A stretch of 64,000 nucleotides of DNA from the NCBI GenBank assembly GCA_030549775.1, contig CM060180.1:86503172-86567171 (forward strand), read 5' to 3'. Below the pieces are notes generated by a model. The model worked only from the letters and a program-made list of their open reading frames with translations, searched no databases and was not told where the DNA came from. Numbering within the stretch: the first letter of the stretch is position 1; each line of letters starts with the position of its first letter. The position numbers were made by a program, and so were the translations under genes. The stretch comes from Tamarix chinensis (lineage: Eukaryota > Streptophyta > Magnoliopsida > Caryophyllales > Tamaricaceae). This document shows positions 12,890 through 25,923 of this stretch, piece after piece.

Positions 12890-13390
12890 AGCACTTCTTA
12901 AGGAAAATGCACCTAAGCTATTATTATCTTCCGGTGGAATGGACCGAACATCGCTTAAGGTAAAATGCACCTAAGCCACTATACTAAAACTAGTGGAAAA
13001 GTTTAAAGCACTTCTTAGGGACAACACACTTGAGTCACTATTATCATTCTGTAGAATGGATCTAATACCTTGGTCCTGACTCACATAATCTTCCACTTTA
13101 AATAATTAAACTATTATCTATTAGTTCCTCATTTAAAATCACATGCTCATTGACATTAAGTTTAGGGTCCCACTATTTTTAATATAGTGGAATGGACAGA
13201 AGTACATCTTAGGAAAAAGATGCCTAAGCTACTAATATTTTCAAGTGGAACAGACCTAACACCTCTTATAGAAAAATGCACCTAAGCCATTATTTTTAAA
13301 GTACTAGAATGATTTGAACTACCTCCTAGAAACACCACACCTAAGCCACTATTATCATCTGGTGGAACAAATTCAACACATTACCCAGAC
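12890..13390. repeat. Diverged CACTATTATT/GGTGGA box repeats
   Basis: Units such as CCACTATTATCATCTGGTGGA spaced about 60-100 bases apart. They are decayed relatives of the boxes in subtypes A and B. Confidence 0.6.
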
Positions 13391-15183
13391 TCATGTGAAA
13401 TTTCACTTTAAATGGTTAATATCTTATTCATGATTGATTTTATATGTACAATAAATAACTAAATCAAGAAAGCACAAACACATAGATATCAAGGCCATCC
13501 CTAAGGAAAATTTACATAAGCTTCCTAAGAAACCCTAATATCACACTATATGCATAACTTTATCTATATTGATTATTTATTTACCAAATTGTGCACATAT
13601 ACCTCAAATATTATCATTATAAATATATATAAAATTCAAAATCTAATACGCACGTATTACACATGCGATAATAGCCTTATCTCAATATTTACTATTTATG
13701 AGGTTTACGAAATCCTAATTTTTCACTTATGTCATAACTTTCCCTATAAGGCACATGTGATACCAAATTCAATATAAATTACTAAAACAAAAACATTGAC
13801 TACATAACTAAACTTCATGGTCTATATCTAATGGTTTACCATGTGATAATAACATCCCTGTTTTGGGTTACTATTCCTAAATAAAGTGATTATATCATTT
13901 TATTAAATTTAAACCATTCATGACTAGTTCAAACATTCAAAATAATCTCCTTAGCTTATTTTAAGCCATATAAAACATCAAAATACAAGGATTTCCATAT
14001 TAAACCCACATTGACCAAAATAACCTTTAAAGAAAACCAAAGACCTTATTTAATAAAAACCCTACATAGCCAAAAACATTATTTTCAAATCCTCAAATTA
14101 TACATCACCTTAAAAATACTCATTTACTCTTATCATACTTATTGAAACCCACATTATATATTGACATGTTATACAATATAGCAAAGCAATGTAGATAACA
14201 ACATCATATCAACACATATTTCTTTAGTCTCACTCTTTTCTCATCACATAATTCACATTATCATATCATAGCATTAAAAATATGAATTTAGCAACATAAT
14301 AATAGCAAGATGATAATATACACAATCATACAAGACATTTAACACAAAATCCCTAAACCACAACAAGTATCCTTATAAAAAAAAGGCACTATCTCTAAGC
14401 ACATATCCTATCCCGTCTCCTATGAATCTTAGGATAAAGCACCTAATAAATAATAACCTAATAATTAGTATTTAATGAAATAATTATTTAATTGATAAAG
14501 AAATGGAGGATGAAATAATGGATGAATACTTAACTAATTAAAGTGAATGTTTCTAGAAAAAATTGTGCAACATTTAGAGATGAATAACAATAAGTGTTGA
14601 AGCTAAGGGGCAGGCAATAACACAAGGTGTTATTTATAGTGTTTGGGGAATGGTGGAGGAGGCCAAAGGTCAGGGCTTTGCAAAAATGATGGAGGTTGAA
14701 TGTAGGGGTGTATAATTGTGGATGAGGCTAAATAGAATTAGGATTTGGTTGTTTTGGCTGAAGTAAGAGGAGGGGGAAATGGTGGGTTTGACAAGTGGTT
14801 GGGGGTGTGTGATTTAATTTTTGTTTGGTAGTTAGGGAAGGGAACAATAGTTTTAGATAAAGGAGTATGGTTCCATAATGAGTTACATTGCTTGGTTGTG
14901 GGGTGTATTTGGTTGTTTATGCTAAAGGGTGTTCAGTGACTTTGTTAGACTTTTCCAAAGATAGTGTTAGTGTTTTGATGAGTTTTTTTGAATGTTTGGG
15001 TGAAGGAATGGTGAAGATTTCCTATTTTATGGGGTGAGGGAATACCAAAGGGGTTCGATGGAGGTGTTAGTGGGATCTTTTAGTGATGGTGAGGAGGTGG
15101 GAAAGGAGGAGGCTAAGGATAAATTAGAGTTTGTTTTCTAATAAAAACTTAGAGGGAGGAGATATGTTAGGGTATTAAATGTG

Positions 15184-15184
<1 letters not shown>

Positions 15185-15217
<33 letters not shown>
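15185..15217. repeat. (TA)n microsatellite
   Basis: Uninterrupted TA dinucleotides of about 33 bases inside the C-type LTR. Confidence 0.95.
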
Positions 15218-15222
<5 letters not shown>

Positions 15223-16739
15223 TAGGAACATGCACAAGAAGAGATAGGGAAAGGGATGAGGTGATCGAGAGGAAATGTTTTTAGCATCATATCAGTGCAA
15301 GGAAGGAGATTTGTTGGGGTAAGGTGTAGGTGATAGCATGGTAGATGGGAGTATGGTTAGGGAGGGATTTATGCATAAGAAAGGAGGAAGAAGGAGAAGA
15401 ATAGAATTTCTACTGAGTACGGGAAAAAGGGAAGAGGAAAAGGAAAAGGGGAAATGAGAGAAAAAATAGGAAGGATAATTGAGTTTAGAGTTAGGATTTA
15501 TAAAGTTTAAATTAGAATAAATTTTAGATTAGAGTAAAATAAAATAGCAACATTTCCAAGTTAGTTTTAGCTTAAAATAAGTTTATTTAGAAAAAAGATT
15601 AAGATTAGGTTAAGGTTTAGGGTTACAAAATCAAGGAAAGGTAAAAATATTAGTTTTTTGAGATTATAATTAGTTTAAGATATTAATTACTCAATATTAG
15701 GTTGAGCTACAATTTGAAGTATTACAATGGTGGTGATGTGGCGGAAAAAGTGATGGTTATTAAGGAAGTGGTGATAGTGGTAGTTTTAGTGGTGGCGGTG
15801 ATAGTGGCAGTTAGGGCAATGGTGATGGTTGGTGTTTAAAGTGGTGATGACAGTTGGTAGCTGGTGGTAGGGAGTAGAGTGACTAGAGTATAGGTAGAGA
15901 GAGAAAAGGAAATAAATTAGGGAGTAAAAGGTTAGCTAGGTGGTTGCATGGATACAATAGGGAGGTAGTGTTCGGTCAAGTAGGGAAAATGAAAAGGAAG
16001 AGGATAAAGGGATGGAGGAGAAAAAGGAAAGGAGTCAGTAGTGGTGGTGGGATAAAATGTGAGCAATGAGAAGGCAAGGGAATGAGGAAAGGGAAGAGGG
16101 CCCAGCTTGAGGTGAGGGTCAAAGGACTGGGCATATGAAGGAGGAACGACACTCCTTACCATTGCCAAAGAGGTGAGAAACATAAGCTGCTAGTAGAGCT
16201 AAAAGGGATGCAAACGGTGATACTAGTGGTGATGAAAAGAAAATTAAGTATGAATAAAGAAGGAGAAAAGGCTCTGGTGATGGTTTCTTAACAAGAGAAG
16301 GAAAGAAAGAGGAAAAAGGAGGAAGAGAAATCTTACATGTAAGGGGTAAGTAGGGGAAAGCGGTAGAGGTGTAGAAGCTAGGTTGCTGGGTATATATATT
16401 GGTAATAACTAATTAACTAATAAATGGAGTGATTGGAAAAGTGAATTCTAGGGAAAAATAAAAAGAAAAAGAAAAAAAGAAAGAAAAGGGAAAAGAAAGG
16501 AGAGAAAAAGGAAAGAAAATGGAAAGGAAATAGAATTTTTTAAGGTTAGAATTAGGATTTTGATTAGGTTTATATATTAAAATTTAGAAAATTAATATAA
16601 ATTTTTTATTTATCAATAATCTAGCATTAGAGTTAGGCTAAAAGAATAATAATAACTTGAAAATTATAATTTATGTTAGGTTAAAATATTAATTAGTTGA
16701 GATTAAAATTAAATAAAATTTTAGGGTATTACATCACTA

Positions 16740-17523
16740 AACCATTAAAAAACTATACTAATATAAACACATACTTAAGAAAACAAATCTAGGTAGGTAG
16801 GTAAAATATCTTTCTTGGTTTCTAAACTTGCCTCGTGAGTCTTGTGGCATGACCACATAAACTTCACCATGGAAATAATTTTTAAACGAGTTTCATAGGT
16901 CTTCTTGTTAAGAATCTTAAAAAGTTTATCCTTGAACATTAAAATTTCATCGAGTTCAATTAAGATGTGAGAAGTTTCCACTATGTACTTTCATATCTCA
17001 AAAATGTGGAAAATGGTATGCACTAATATTAACTCCATAAGTAACATAAAATGATAAGCAAATTCATCAATTCACTCCAAAATTTTGAAGGACCAATTTA
17101 TCATGAGTTAAATGCCTTGCCAAACTCATCATTCCTTTTTTAGAAGATTCATTTAGAAGTACATTATCACCTACCTCATATCCATAAATCCTTCTTGTTA
17201 GATTGCCATAATTCTTTTCAGCACTTAAGCTACTCTTATGTGATCTTGGATCAATCTAACCTTCTTAGTGATTTTCTCAATCATGCAAGTCCCTAAAACA
17301 TTCTATTCACCAATTTTGCTCCATGATTAAAGACAACAACCATTTTCTCCATATAATGCTTTTGATATCACCCTCCCTATGCCTATATGATAGTTTTTGT
17401 TATAAGAGAACACAATCAATCCTATATGATTGTATTAGCCACTTTAAATATCCATAATACATGGCTATAACATGCTTTCTAATGTCTCTATAATAATCCT
17501 ATTTTATCGTCTATAGCTTAGTG
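16740..17523 (-). pseudogene. Ty3/gypsy integrase C-terminal part, Tekay/Del-like
   Basis: Minus-strand remnant of an integrase, the enzyme that joins retroelement cDNA to host DNA. Reading leftward from 17523 the frames pass through the end of the catalytic core, a stretch matching the family landmark 'ALYG' (near 17368), the segment that usually reads KVRLIQ-R (KKVRLIQDH is visible), a K-SF-ILE GPF/Y-like segment, an AYHFML-E-VH-IFHI segment, and a tail resembling the VKFMW--HK--EASLE pattern at 16775-16981, the typical C-end of Tekay/Del chromoviruses. Stops and shifts break every segment. The upstream half of the same gene is at 23183-24612, on the far side of the LINE. Confidence 0.8.
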
Positions 17524-17537
17524 AAATGTTGTGTTCA
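17524..17537. repeat. LINE target-site duplication, left
   Basis: AAATGTTGTGTTCA. It matches AAATGTAGTGTTCA at 23169-23182 in 13 of 14 bases. Both fall in integrase coding sequence read on the minus strand as a shared NTTF. Confidence 0.8.
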
Positions 17538-17949
17538 ATAATAATGTTACACAAGAACTTGTATTCGTTGAGAGCTATAGTAGAACACGCATACAAGCAG
17601 GACCATGGCCAAGAACAAGTGAATCGATGCTAAGCAACACCTACTGCTCTGTTTAATAGTTCAGCAATGATAAACCTTGAACCTATCCCTAATACTAAGA
17701 TACAGAATTATAGTGAAGAGGATCAAGTAGAGCACTTATATAGTGCACCATCTTTGCCCAAAAACCTCATGTCTATCCCAATCAAATCGTGACATTTACT
17801 GATAATCAAAATGATTCAAAACCTAATTGTGAATGTCATAGATGAGCTGATTCTTGATGCACCAAAACTCATTCACTAGAATATAGGTGTTTCTTGGAGT
17901 GAAATCATGTGAATCAATCGCAACCTAAATGAAATTCATACCTTAACAT

Positions 17950-18590
17950 ATCATCCTCCCAGTGTACATGAAGAGATAATTATGGCAGAAGTAAGATCAC
18001 AAGATGTGGATCCTAAGACTCAGTGTTGGAAACACACCCTTGTAGGTATGGTGTGTGGCCATAGGCCTACTTATTCTCTTATATGAAAATGCCTCGCATT
18101 CATCTACATGATGAAGGGTATTTCTTACTTTCTTTTGATTCTGAAGATGATTACAATGCCATATATGATGCAAGAAATTAGACTTACATGAATCGACCTT
18201 TACTCCACAAAAAATGGCACCTTGATTTTACATTCAAAGAAACATAGTCCCAATTCATTCCTTTATGGGTTATAATACTAGGCCTACCTCTCTTGTTTTT
18301 TTCTCATGAAAGCATTAGTAGAATTAGTAGTTGTATTGGGAAACCTATAGGAATGGACTATGTTACTGAAATGAAAGGAAGAGTTTCATATACAACGGCC
18401 TTAATTGAGGTTGATAGCCACCGACCCTTGACTGAGTTTGTGCGCATCAAAAAACCAGATGGCTTATTAATCGGATAAATAATTGAGTATGAATGGAAAC
18501 CCAATTTCTTTTCCTTTTGTCACCAACCAGGTCATTTAGCTGATAAATGTCCTAGATATTCATCCCACAATGGTTGTGGTCTATGATAGG
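17950..18590 (+). pseudogene. LINE ORF1: DUF4283 domain and CCHC zinc knuckle
   Basis: Nucleic-acid-binding first protein of plant L1 LINEs. The frames show a WKHTLVGMVCGHRP segment (near 18030), a D-GYFLLSFDSEDDYNA-like segment (near 18115), then SHESISRISSCIGKPIGMD and ALIEVD (18303-18420), the standard C-part of DUF4283. It closes with EYEWKPNFFSFCHQPGHL-DKC (18484-18552), where the knuckle keeps C, H and C but has SFC for the first C-x2-C pair. A stop at 18476 and earlier frameshifts make it non-functional. The 61-codon open stretch 18293-18478 is only a piece of this. Confidence 0.8.
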
Positions 18591-18624
18591 AGATATACAA
18601 AACTAGTAGAACAACCTTCCTCTT

Positions 18625-19385
18625 TGTTGTGGATCGATACCAATTCGGAAAAAATAAGATCTAATTAGAATCAATTAGAACACACAAGAATTGAGAAGAG
18701 AAAAACACTCAAGAACACAGATTGGGGAAACATATGATCTTATTGATGTGAAGTAATTGTGATTATAAAGAATCAAAGAAATTCTCACGTAAATCACTCA
18801 ATACATCAAGGAATTACAACAGAACTCAATAGGAGAAGAAGACGACGTTCGCTCTTCGATTAGGGTTCTAATCGCATGGTATTTATACTATACGAAACTG
18901 TCATTAGCGAAAACCGAGGCGGAGCGAAAAACCCAAAAAACAAGGTACCCCCATGTTTATTTTCTATCTCTCGGCCTCTCCCGGAAAACAGAACATATTT
19001 TCCTGATAAAAAATACGGATCGTGTTTCCAAAACACGGACCACAACTTCTTATTTTTTCCGGTACCCCCGTGTTTCCAACTTTGATAATCTTCAGTATTT
19101 TAGCCATAACTTCTTCATCTGACCTCTGATCGAGCTGATTCTTGATGCGTTGGAAATATAACGGAAAGATATACAACTTTCATGTTTAGCACATTTCCAA
19201 ATTCTAATATCTTCAATGTAAAATATTCACATCTTTCCTAGAAAAGCTCACAGTTCTACTTCAAATATCTCCGAAACACTTCACACACCAATCCAAGCTA
19301 TTCTACACACCAAATACGAGTCACAAGCTCACACTCTTCTATCAACACTAATACAAAATCTTCTTAGTTTTTTACACTTATAACA
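18625..19385 (-). mobile_element. Tork-like copia solo LTR inside the LINE
   Basis: About 760 bases. Plus-strand ends TGTTGTGGATC (18625) and ACTTATAACA (19385) give TG...CA with TGTT/AACA inverted ends, and the left end matches the LTR of the copia element at 51293 (TGTTGTCGA). Inside are two copies of a GGTACCCCCATGTTT-like motif (18943 and 19061), as in that copia LTR. A GATACCAATT motif lies just inside the left edge. A 5-bp target duplication is not visible, so the exact ends are uncertain. It interrupts the LINE between the zinc knuckle and the endonuclease. Confidence 0.65.
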
Positions 19386-19654
19386 TCAGCAACTAAGATG
19401 ATCCTGATAACTTTATCATTAGAACTAAGACTACACAGTAGCAACCAAAGACATTTAGCAATATACTAGGAACAACCATACCTACTAGATCAATAAATAA
19501 TGTGAACATGCTACCTTTAGTAGCTTACCATTGAGACACTGATCACAGTGTCCTAAAAGTAGAATCAGATACTAAGGTTCATTGGAAACAAGTGACTGGT
19601 CAAGGTAGGATAAGCCTCATGCACCCAATACTTGATTTTAGCATTCCCCTCTCA

Positions 19655-22600
19655 TTAAAATAGGGTGTTGGAATATTAGGGGACTAAATTACCCCCAAAA
19701 AACAAAAATTAGTGAAATATTGGTGTAGTGAAAATAATCTAAGCCTTATAGGTTTGATTAATACTAGACTTAAAGAAATCAATGTTAGCAAAGTTATTCA
19801 AGGAATTATAACTCATTGTAGTTAGCTTAATAATTATAACTCCCATTATGATGGCCAAATTTGGATAGGTCAGAATCCTTATGTCTCGATCATCATTCAT
19901 CTAATCAGCCATGATCAAGTTATTCAGTGTAAAATGTTAAACATTACCGAAAATGTTTAGTTTTACCTTACAACAATTTATGCCTCCAATTCTAGAGAAT
20001 CAAGGAGGGATTTATGGAATTGGTTTAAGCTTCACCAACCTACTAACCAACCTTTGCTACTATTTAGAGATTTCAATGTGGTGTTAAATAAAACCAAAAA
20101 AAGTCATGTAGGCCTACATATACAAGATATGGAATATTTTAGCTATTATTTAAACCAGTTGTATATCAATGATCTAAGGTATACAGGTTGTTTTTACTAA
20201 GTCAAACAGATAGTTATGGGATGATAGGCTTTGGTGCAAGCTATATCAAGTTCTCTACAACCCTCAATAAGTTGATTACTTTGATGGAGTATGTGCTCAT
20301 TTCCATACTCCCTTCATTTCTAACCATTCTTCTACTTTAGTTTTAATTAACTAGTACACTCAACAAGGCATCCCATCCTTTTGCTTCTATGACATGTGGA
20401 AAACATAAAATAACTTCATCCCTTTAGTAAGATCAAACTAGAAGGTAGCAACCCCTTCAAACAATCTTCTTGGCATTATTAAAAAATGTAAGTAGTTGAA
20501 ATAACCCTTGAGGCAATTTAACAAGAGAAAGTTTGGTGGCATATGTAGTAGAGTGAATCAAGTTAAGGGTGACTTGGAGAAAATTTAGCAACAAATGAAT
20601 CTGAATTTGTCAAGCAAAAATCTCCATCTTCATGAAAGAAATTTACTTCAAAAGTATGAACACTTGTCTAATTTAAGTGAGGAGATGTTCTACAAGCAAA
20701 AATAAAGAATTAACTAGCTTAATTTAAGTGATGATAACACTAAATTCTTTCATGCCATTTTGAATGAAAAGAAAATGAAGAACTAAATTCACTCTTTAAT
20801 AGAATCTAGTGGTACAAACCACACTGACTAGGTAGGAATTTTTTCAGTCTTTCAAGATTTCTATCTCCAACTCCTGGGTTTGGCTCCATCATACTCTTAC
20901 CTAGTTACCCCATAAATCCTGCTATTGTTTATAAAGGAACCACTTTAAATGCCATCCAACAACACACCTTCTATCACCTCTTATATATGATGAGGTGAAG
21001 ACTTCAGCTTTCTACTTAGCAAATAACAAATCACATAGCCCTGATGGTTATAGTGCACACTTCTTTAAGCCTTGCCAAGATGTGATTGGTGAAGAATTAT
21101 TTGTGGTAATCTCAAGTTTCTTTACCACTGGTCTTATGCCTAGAGGTATAAATGTCACTATTCTAAACCTAATTCCCAAGGCACCAAATGCAACCACTCC
21201 TAGGGACTATCATCCTATTTCCTACTATAATACTCTCTATAAAGTTATAGCTACTATTATTACCCTCAAGCTTCAACACACTATGCAGTTACTGATTAGA
21301 GATTCACATTCAGCTTTTATAAAGGGTAGATCTATCATATATAATATCCTCCTAGCCACTGAAATAATAAGGGGATATAATTAGAAGCATATATCTCCTA
21401 GGCTCATGATTAATCTAGATATGAAGAAGGCATATAACTCTATCAATTGAGACTTCCTAGAAAAACTCCTTTATGCCCTACACTTTCTAACTCATTTTTT
21501 CAAGATCCTTATGGCTTGTGTGTCCACATTCAGCTACTCCACTAAGTTTAATGGTGTCTTACATCCTCCTTTCTAAGCAAGAAGAGGGTTAAGAATAGGT
21601 AATCCTATATTACCATACCTTTTTGTCTTGGTTTATGGAATACATTAAGTGCTCCATACAAACTTTATGGTCAAATCCTTCTTTCTCTCCCCATCTTAGA
21701 TGCAAAAGACTAAAGATATTCAACCTTATCTTTGTAGATGACCTACTAATACTTTGTAATGGCAAGAAACGATTAGTTAACATTTTCCTCAACACATTCA
21801 TGCAATTCTCTAACACCTCAGGTCTCACCATGAATGCAGCAAAAATTAATGTGTACTATGGAGGTGGATGTTGTCAACAACTAAAGGATGAGATTTATGA
21901 TGCTTTCCACATACCTGAAAGGGAATTACCTTTAAAATATCTAGTATTACCCTTAATGGTATATATCTCACCAAATAACATTACCATTCACTCATTGACA
22001 AATTCAGCTCTAGATTAGGATCTTGGCACACTAATCTACTTAGCTATGCAGGAAGAATTTAGTTAATAAAATCTATCATATTTAGCTTGTAGACTTATTT
22101 AAGCATGGTATTTCCCATTAACATTCACATCATCACAGAAATAAATAAAATCTATAAAAAATGTCCTTAGTCAGGGATCTCTAAAGCACCAAAGAGTGCT
22201 CTTATAGCTTGGGAAGAAGTTTGCTTACATAAAATAGAAGGGGGGTTAGATCTTATTAATCTTTTATGGTGGAATAAGGAGGTTATATATAAGCTAATTT
22301 GGCACATAGCCACCAAAAAGGACCTAATGTGGGCGAAGTGGATCCATGCTTATTATATCAAAGGGGGAGTTTATAGAATGCCAAGGTTAAACCCTCTACT
22401 TCCTAGATTCTCAAAATATTATTGGGAATAATGAATTTTGGTCAAGTGGCTCTCCATCATACAAGCTTGTCACATATACTTTAGCATGGGAAGTTTTCTA
22501 TATCCACAACTTATAACATAATCAAACCTTACCATGAAAAAGTACCTTGGTACTCCTTTATATGGAATAAACACTCACTCACAAGGCATTCTTTCATTCT

Positions 22601-22960
22601 ATGGATTACTATTTTGGGACGTCTCCAAACCAGAGATAATCTTCAAGCCTATGGCATGAAAGTTGACACCACTTGTGTGTTATGTGATCGTGCAACAGAT
22701 AACCATTCTCAGCTGTTCTTGGATTGTAATTTTTCTAAGACTATATTTCTCCCTCTACTAAAGAATCTAGGATGCAAATTATAGATTACTGATTGGCAAG
22801 ATATTGACAACTGGACAACAAAAGGAAGACGAGACCCAAAAGTTTGAAGATAAGTAATTCGAGCATTAGTTGTGGCACCATATACATCATATGGAAACAG
22901 AGGAATATGAAAATATTCATAAAGGAATCACAGGAACCATGATCCATACAAAAAAAATTA
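19655..22960 (+). pseudogene. LINE ORF2: endonuclease, reverse transcriptase, zf-RVT
   Basis: Second LINE protein, which nicks target DNA and primes reverse transcription there. The start of the APE-type endonuclease is seen as IKIGCWNIRGLN (19661), and LLLFRDFNVVLN (about 20055) marks its GDFN motif with G changed to R. The reverse transcriptase begins near 20995 (NKSHSPDGYSAHFF, then LIPKAPNATTPRDYHPIS, AFIKGRSI). LDMKKAYNSIN is at 21415 and the catalytic FVDD is intact at 21731-21742. The zf-RVT domain (RHSFILWITILGRLQTRDNL, then TTCVLCDRA and LFLDC) lies at 22585-22740, and a C-tail with IYIIWKQRNMKIF near 22885. Stops interrupt it at many points. Confidence 0.85.
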
Positions 22961-23168
22961 TATCAGATTTTCCTAGGAGGATGAGTCGATTTCAGCAATG
23001 CAAGTCTTTTAATTGGTTGATGGCATGTATAGATACCTTATGCTTGGTGTTTTGTTTACTTTATAGTAGATTTTCATATTTTGCTTTTTCTTACCCTTTT
23101 GCTGAGAACTATGTGTAACTCTCTTAATTTCTGAAACCAATAGAATACACACAAATATATTTATAAAA

Positions 23169-23182
23169 AAATGTAGTGTTCA
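23169..23182. repeat. LINE target-site duplication, right
   Basis: AAATGTAGTGTTCA, directly after the A-rich tail and paired with 17524-17537. Confidence 0.8.
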
Positions 23183-24612
23183 TCTTCAGTGGTGTCCTGA
23201 AATATTCTTGCAAATTTTGTTAAAAATATGATAGAAACCTTGAATATTGATCAAACATAATTTCATTTGGAATACCATGAAGACTCACCATATGAGTCAT
23301 GTATGCATCAGCTAACTGTTACTTGTTTAGAGTTGATATCATATGAATGAATGCTATCGATTTAGTCAACTGATCAACAATAATGCACATATAATCCTTC
23401 ACATATCTTTGGCAGTTTGATCATGAAGTCTATAGTGGTGCAATTCAGTTTCCATTCAAGAACTTCTAATGATTGAATTGGGCTTGTAGGTCTCTTTTGT
23501 TTGTAACGAACATTCTGACAAGTCAAGAAATTTGAAAAAATAAAAGTTAACTACTTCCCAATTCATGTTAAGAGACTAATAAATTTTCTAAAGGTCATTT
23601 TACAACTTGTCTCCTTTAAGATGGATAGAGTAAGGACCATCATGACCTTATTTTGAAATTTACCTCTTAAATTTCCTCACCACTTGAAGGAACACACCAT
23701 CTTCCCTCAAATTTGAGGCTTCTAAAACTATGCACTTGAAACCTAGTAGCTATACCTTTAACTAATGCGTACCTAATATTTTATAGCTTGATGTTACCAT
23801 ATTACTTTACGTTGATCTTCTTGAAATCGTAGTGAAATCATCAAAGGACATATCCTAGCCTCAATTCCTCTAAATTCAACAAGTTCAATCTCCATTTAAT
23901 GAAAATCTTAAAGTATCATCTTCATGATTATATGGAACCAAAGGTATGCAACACCTTTCTATAGAGCACAACTACGGCCATATTGACTTTATCCACATGG
24001 TATATCAACTCTAAGTAGTAACCTATGACTAATTTCAACTATATGAGTTATCTCATGTTTGATTTTCTATAAGTGAAGATGTATTTATCAATTTTGTGAT
24101 CAATATAGAACTTGTAGTGAGTATCTCACAAAATGTTCTACCAAATTTTCTACACACACTACCGCTACGAGTTGTAAGTTATGAGTTGGGTAGTACTCCT
24201 CATGCAGCTTTAACTACTAAGAAGCATGTGCCACTACCCTTTCATATTCCGTAAGTATGCATCTTATGTCAAGATTCAAAGCATTTTTTTATACTTATAA
24301 CTCTTAGACTTTGATTGTAGCATAAGAATTAGAATTGCATTTTATCTCTTCTCTAACTCTTCAAACACTTTATCACACCCCTCATCATACTAGAAATGGG
24401 TAGTCTTCTTTAATAGATTTTTCAATGGATGTGCAATATTTGAGAAGTCTTTCACAAACTACTAGTAATAATTAATGAACCCCTAAAAATTAGGCACTTC
24501 TCTAAGGTTTGTCAGCGTAAACCACTTTTCTACAACTTGGATCTTCAAAATATCAAATAAAAACTCATCCTTTGTGTCACATGGCCCAAAAATTCACTTT
24601 TACAAACCTAGC
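23183..24612 (-). pseudogene. Ty3/gypsy RT end, RNase H and integrase core
   Basis: Minus-strand upstream half of the pol gene whose end is at 16740-17523. Reading leftward from 24612: the end of RT (family pattern FLGH-V, then KIQVVEKWFTLTNLREVPNF near 24520, followed by the YYRRFV-DFS-IA-PL equivalent FVKDFSNIAHPLKNLL); a largely unreadable RNase H part (23540-24300); and the integrase zinc/core part with TCQNVRYKQKRPTSPIQSLE and WKLNCTTIDFMIKLP (23420-23530), TKSIAFIH-like and the HG-P segment (23280-23380). All are shattered by stops and shifts. Tekay/Del-type chromovirus is the best match in order and motif spacing. Confidence 0.8.
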
Positions 24613-25923
24613 ATATATTTATTACCACAACACCAGCATTTTTTGAATTTAAAATTTTCATTTTAAAAGCATAATGCAAAAGTGAAAAAAAAGGAGGGAT
24701 GTTATCACTATATCTATCATGAGAAGAGGTGCATATGTTTACCTAGCCCATGGTAGATGCAAGGTTATGTATGAAAAGTATTAAATAATGTGAACAATGG
24801 TTTAAGGTAAAACTATTTACATTATTAAATCATAATCCAATGTTACTACATCAAATCAAACCAACTAGAAACAAAGCTAGAATATCCTAACATAAAGAAA
24901 AACACTACAAAACATGACTCTTTGATTCCAACTTAAGTTCCTACATTATCCATATCACCTACATCACAAATATTGGAAAGTAATATGTTTACTAGAAAAG
25001 TACTAATTAAACACTCCTAACCCTAAGCCAACACCATACAAATATATTCACACGACATACAAAGGTGGAAAATCAAGCATATATAACAATTCACCTATAA
25101 CATCATCAAGTTATGCATAAAATCCATATAACACATGTACCAACCTACAACACCAAGGTCGGTGCACATAATCCTCCTACAAAAATAATAACACACAATG
25201 GTAGTGCATATAATACATCATACCATATTAATATTACATAATCAAAAGTAACTACAATGTGCTTCCAAGGAAGATTAGCTAATGAAACCATACAACTATC
25301 TATTCATATGTAACTCATCAAACCAAAAGCAACTCATTTGCTCCCAAAGATAACTTATTCAAGGAATATATATACGAACATAGACATGTGCATATCATTT
25401 ATGAGATAATACTAAAATTAATAAGGATTAGATTCTCATCAATGACACTAAAGCTAAAGCCACATAAAATATACTTCCAAGACACTTATCAAGGAAGCCA
25501 TTGCAACATAATAGCCACTCATAAAAGCTAAGTATATAATTCCTTAAGTAATCATGCCCTCAATAGAGTTGGTGATTTTACCTATGAAGGTAGGAATGAC
25601 CCATCGACCCAAAGGCCTTTGTCATTTAATGCTAACTAAAGCTCAGGATGTTAACTCAAGTTTGAGGATCTTTTAATTTATTAATTAGTGTTTTCTTCCA
25701 TCCAAGGATCACAATATCCCACAATAATAGTTACTTCATGCTCTCTTGGTAAGGAAGAAGTTACAAGCAAAACTAGCCATAAAATGCTACGGTTAAATAA
25801 GAAAAAATAGCTTCACAAAAATCAATCTCTTCTTTAACTTTTTTACTCTTTTCAACTTACTCTATTAGATTGGTTTAGTTAGAAACAACATAAAGTCAAT
25901 TAGAAGTTCTCTAAGACCATCCA
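24613..25923. other. Unresolved AT-rich segment, possible LTR piece
   Basis: No coding trace. The left edge reads ACAACACCAGCATTTTTTGAA, which recalls the TGTAACACC end of LTRs in this window, so part of another LTR is possible. The right edge is the clear start of the LTR at 25924. Nothing else recognisable. Confidence 0.35.

Larger units (their letters stand above)
12275..16733 (-). mobile_element. C-type giant LTR, 3' LTR of a Tekay-like gypsy element
   Basis: Plus-strand ends are TATAACACCCCAAAA (12275; second base changed from G) and TTTTAGGGTATTACA (16733). In plus order it has diverged CACTATTATT/GGTGGA boxes (12890-13390), an AT-rich middle, a (TA)n run (15185-15217) and a purine-rich tract (14640-16540). 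The integrase end at 16740-17523 reads on the minus strand straight into its sense start, so it should be the 3' LTR of that element. No target duplication is obvious at its two edges, which agrees with its being joined to internal sequence on at least one side. Confidence 0.65.
17538..23168 (+). mobile_element. L1-type LINE, full-length layout, decayed
   Basis: Non-LTR retrotransposon on the plus strand: 5' region (17538-17950), ORF1 remnant (17950-18590), Tork-like LTR insertion (18625-19385), rest of ORF1 with spacer (19386-19650), ORF2 remnant (19655-22960) and a short 3' region ending in an A-rich tail (about 23150-23168). The 14-bp flanking duplications sit inside a minus-strand gypsy integrase, whose reading resumes on the other side. 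That confirms both the ends and the order of events: gypsy first, LINE second, LTR third. Both ORFs hold several stops. Confidence 0.85.
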
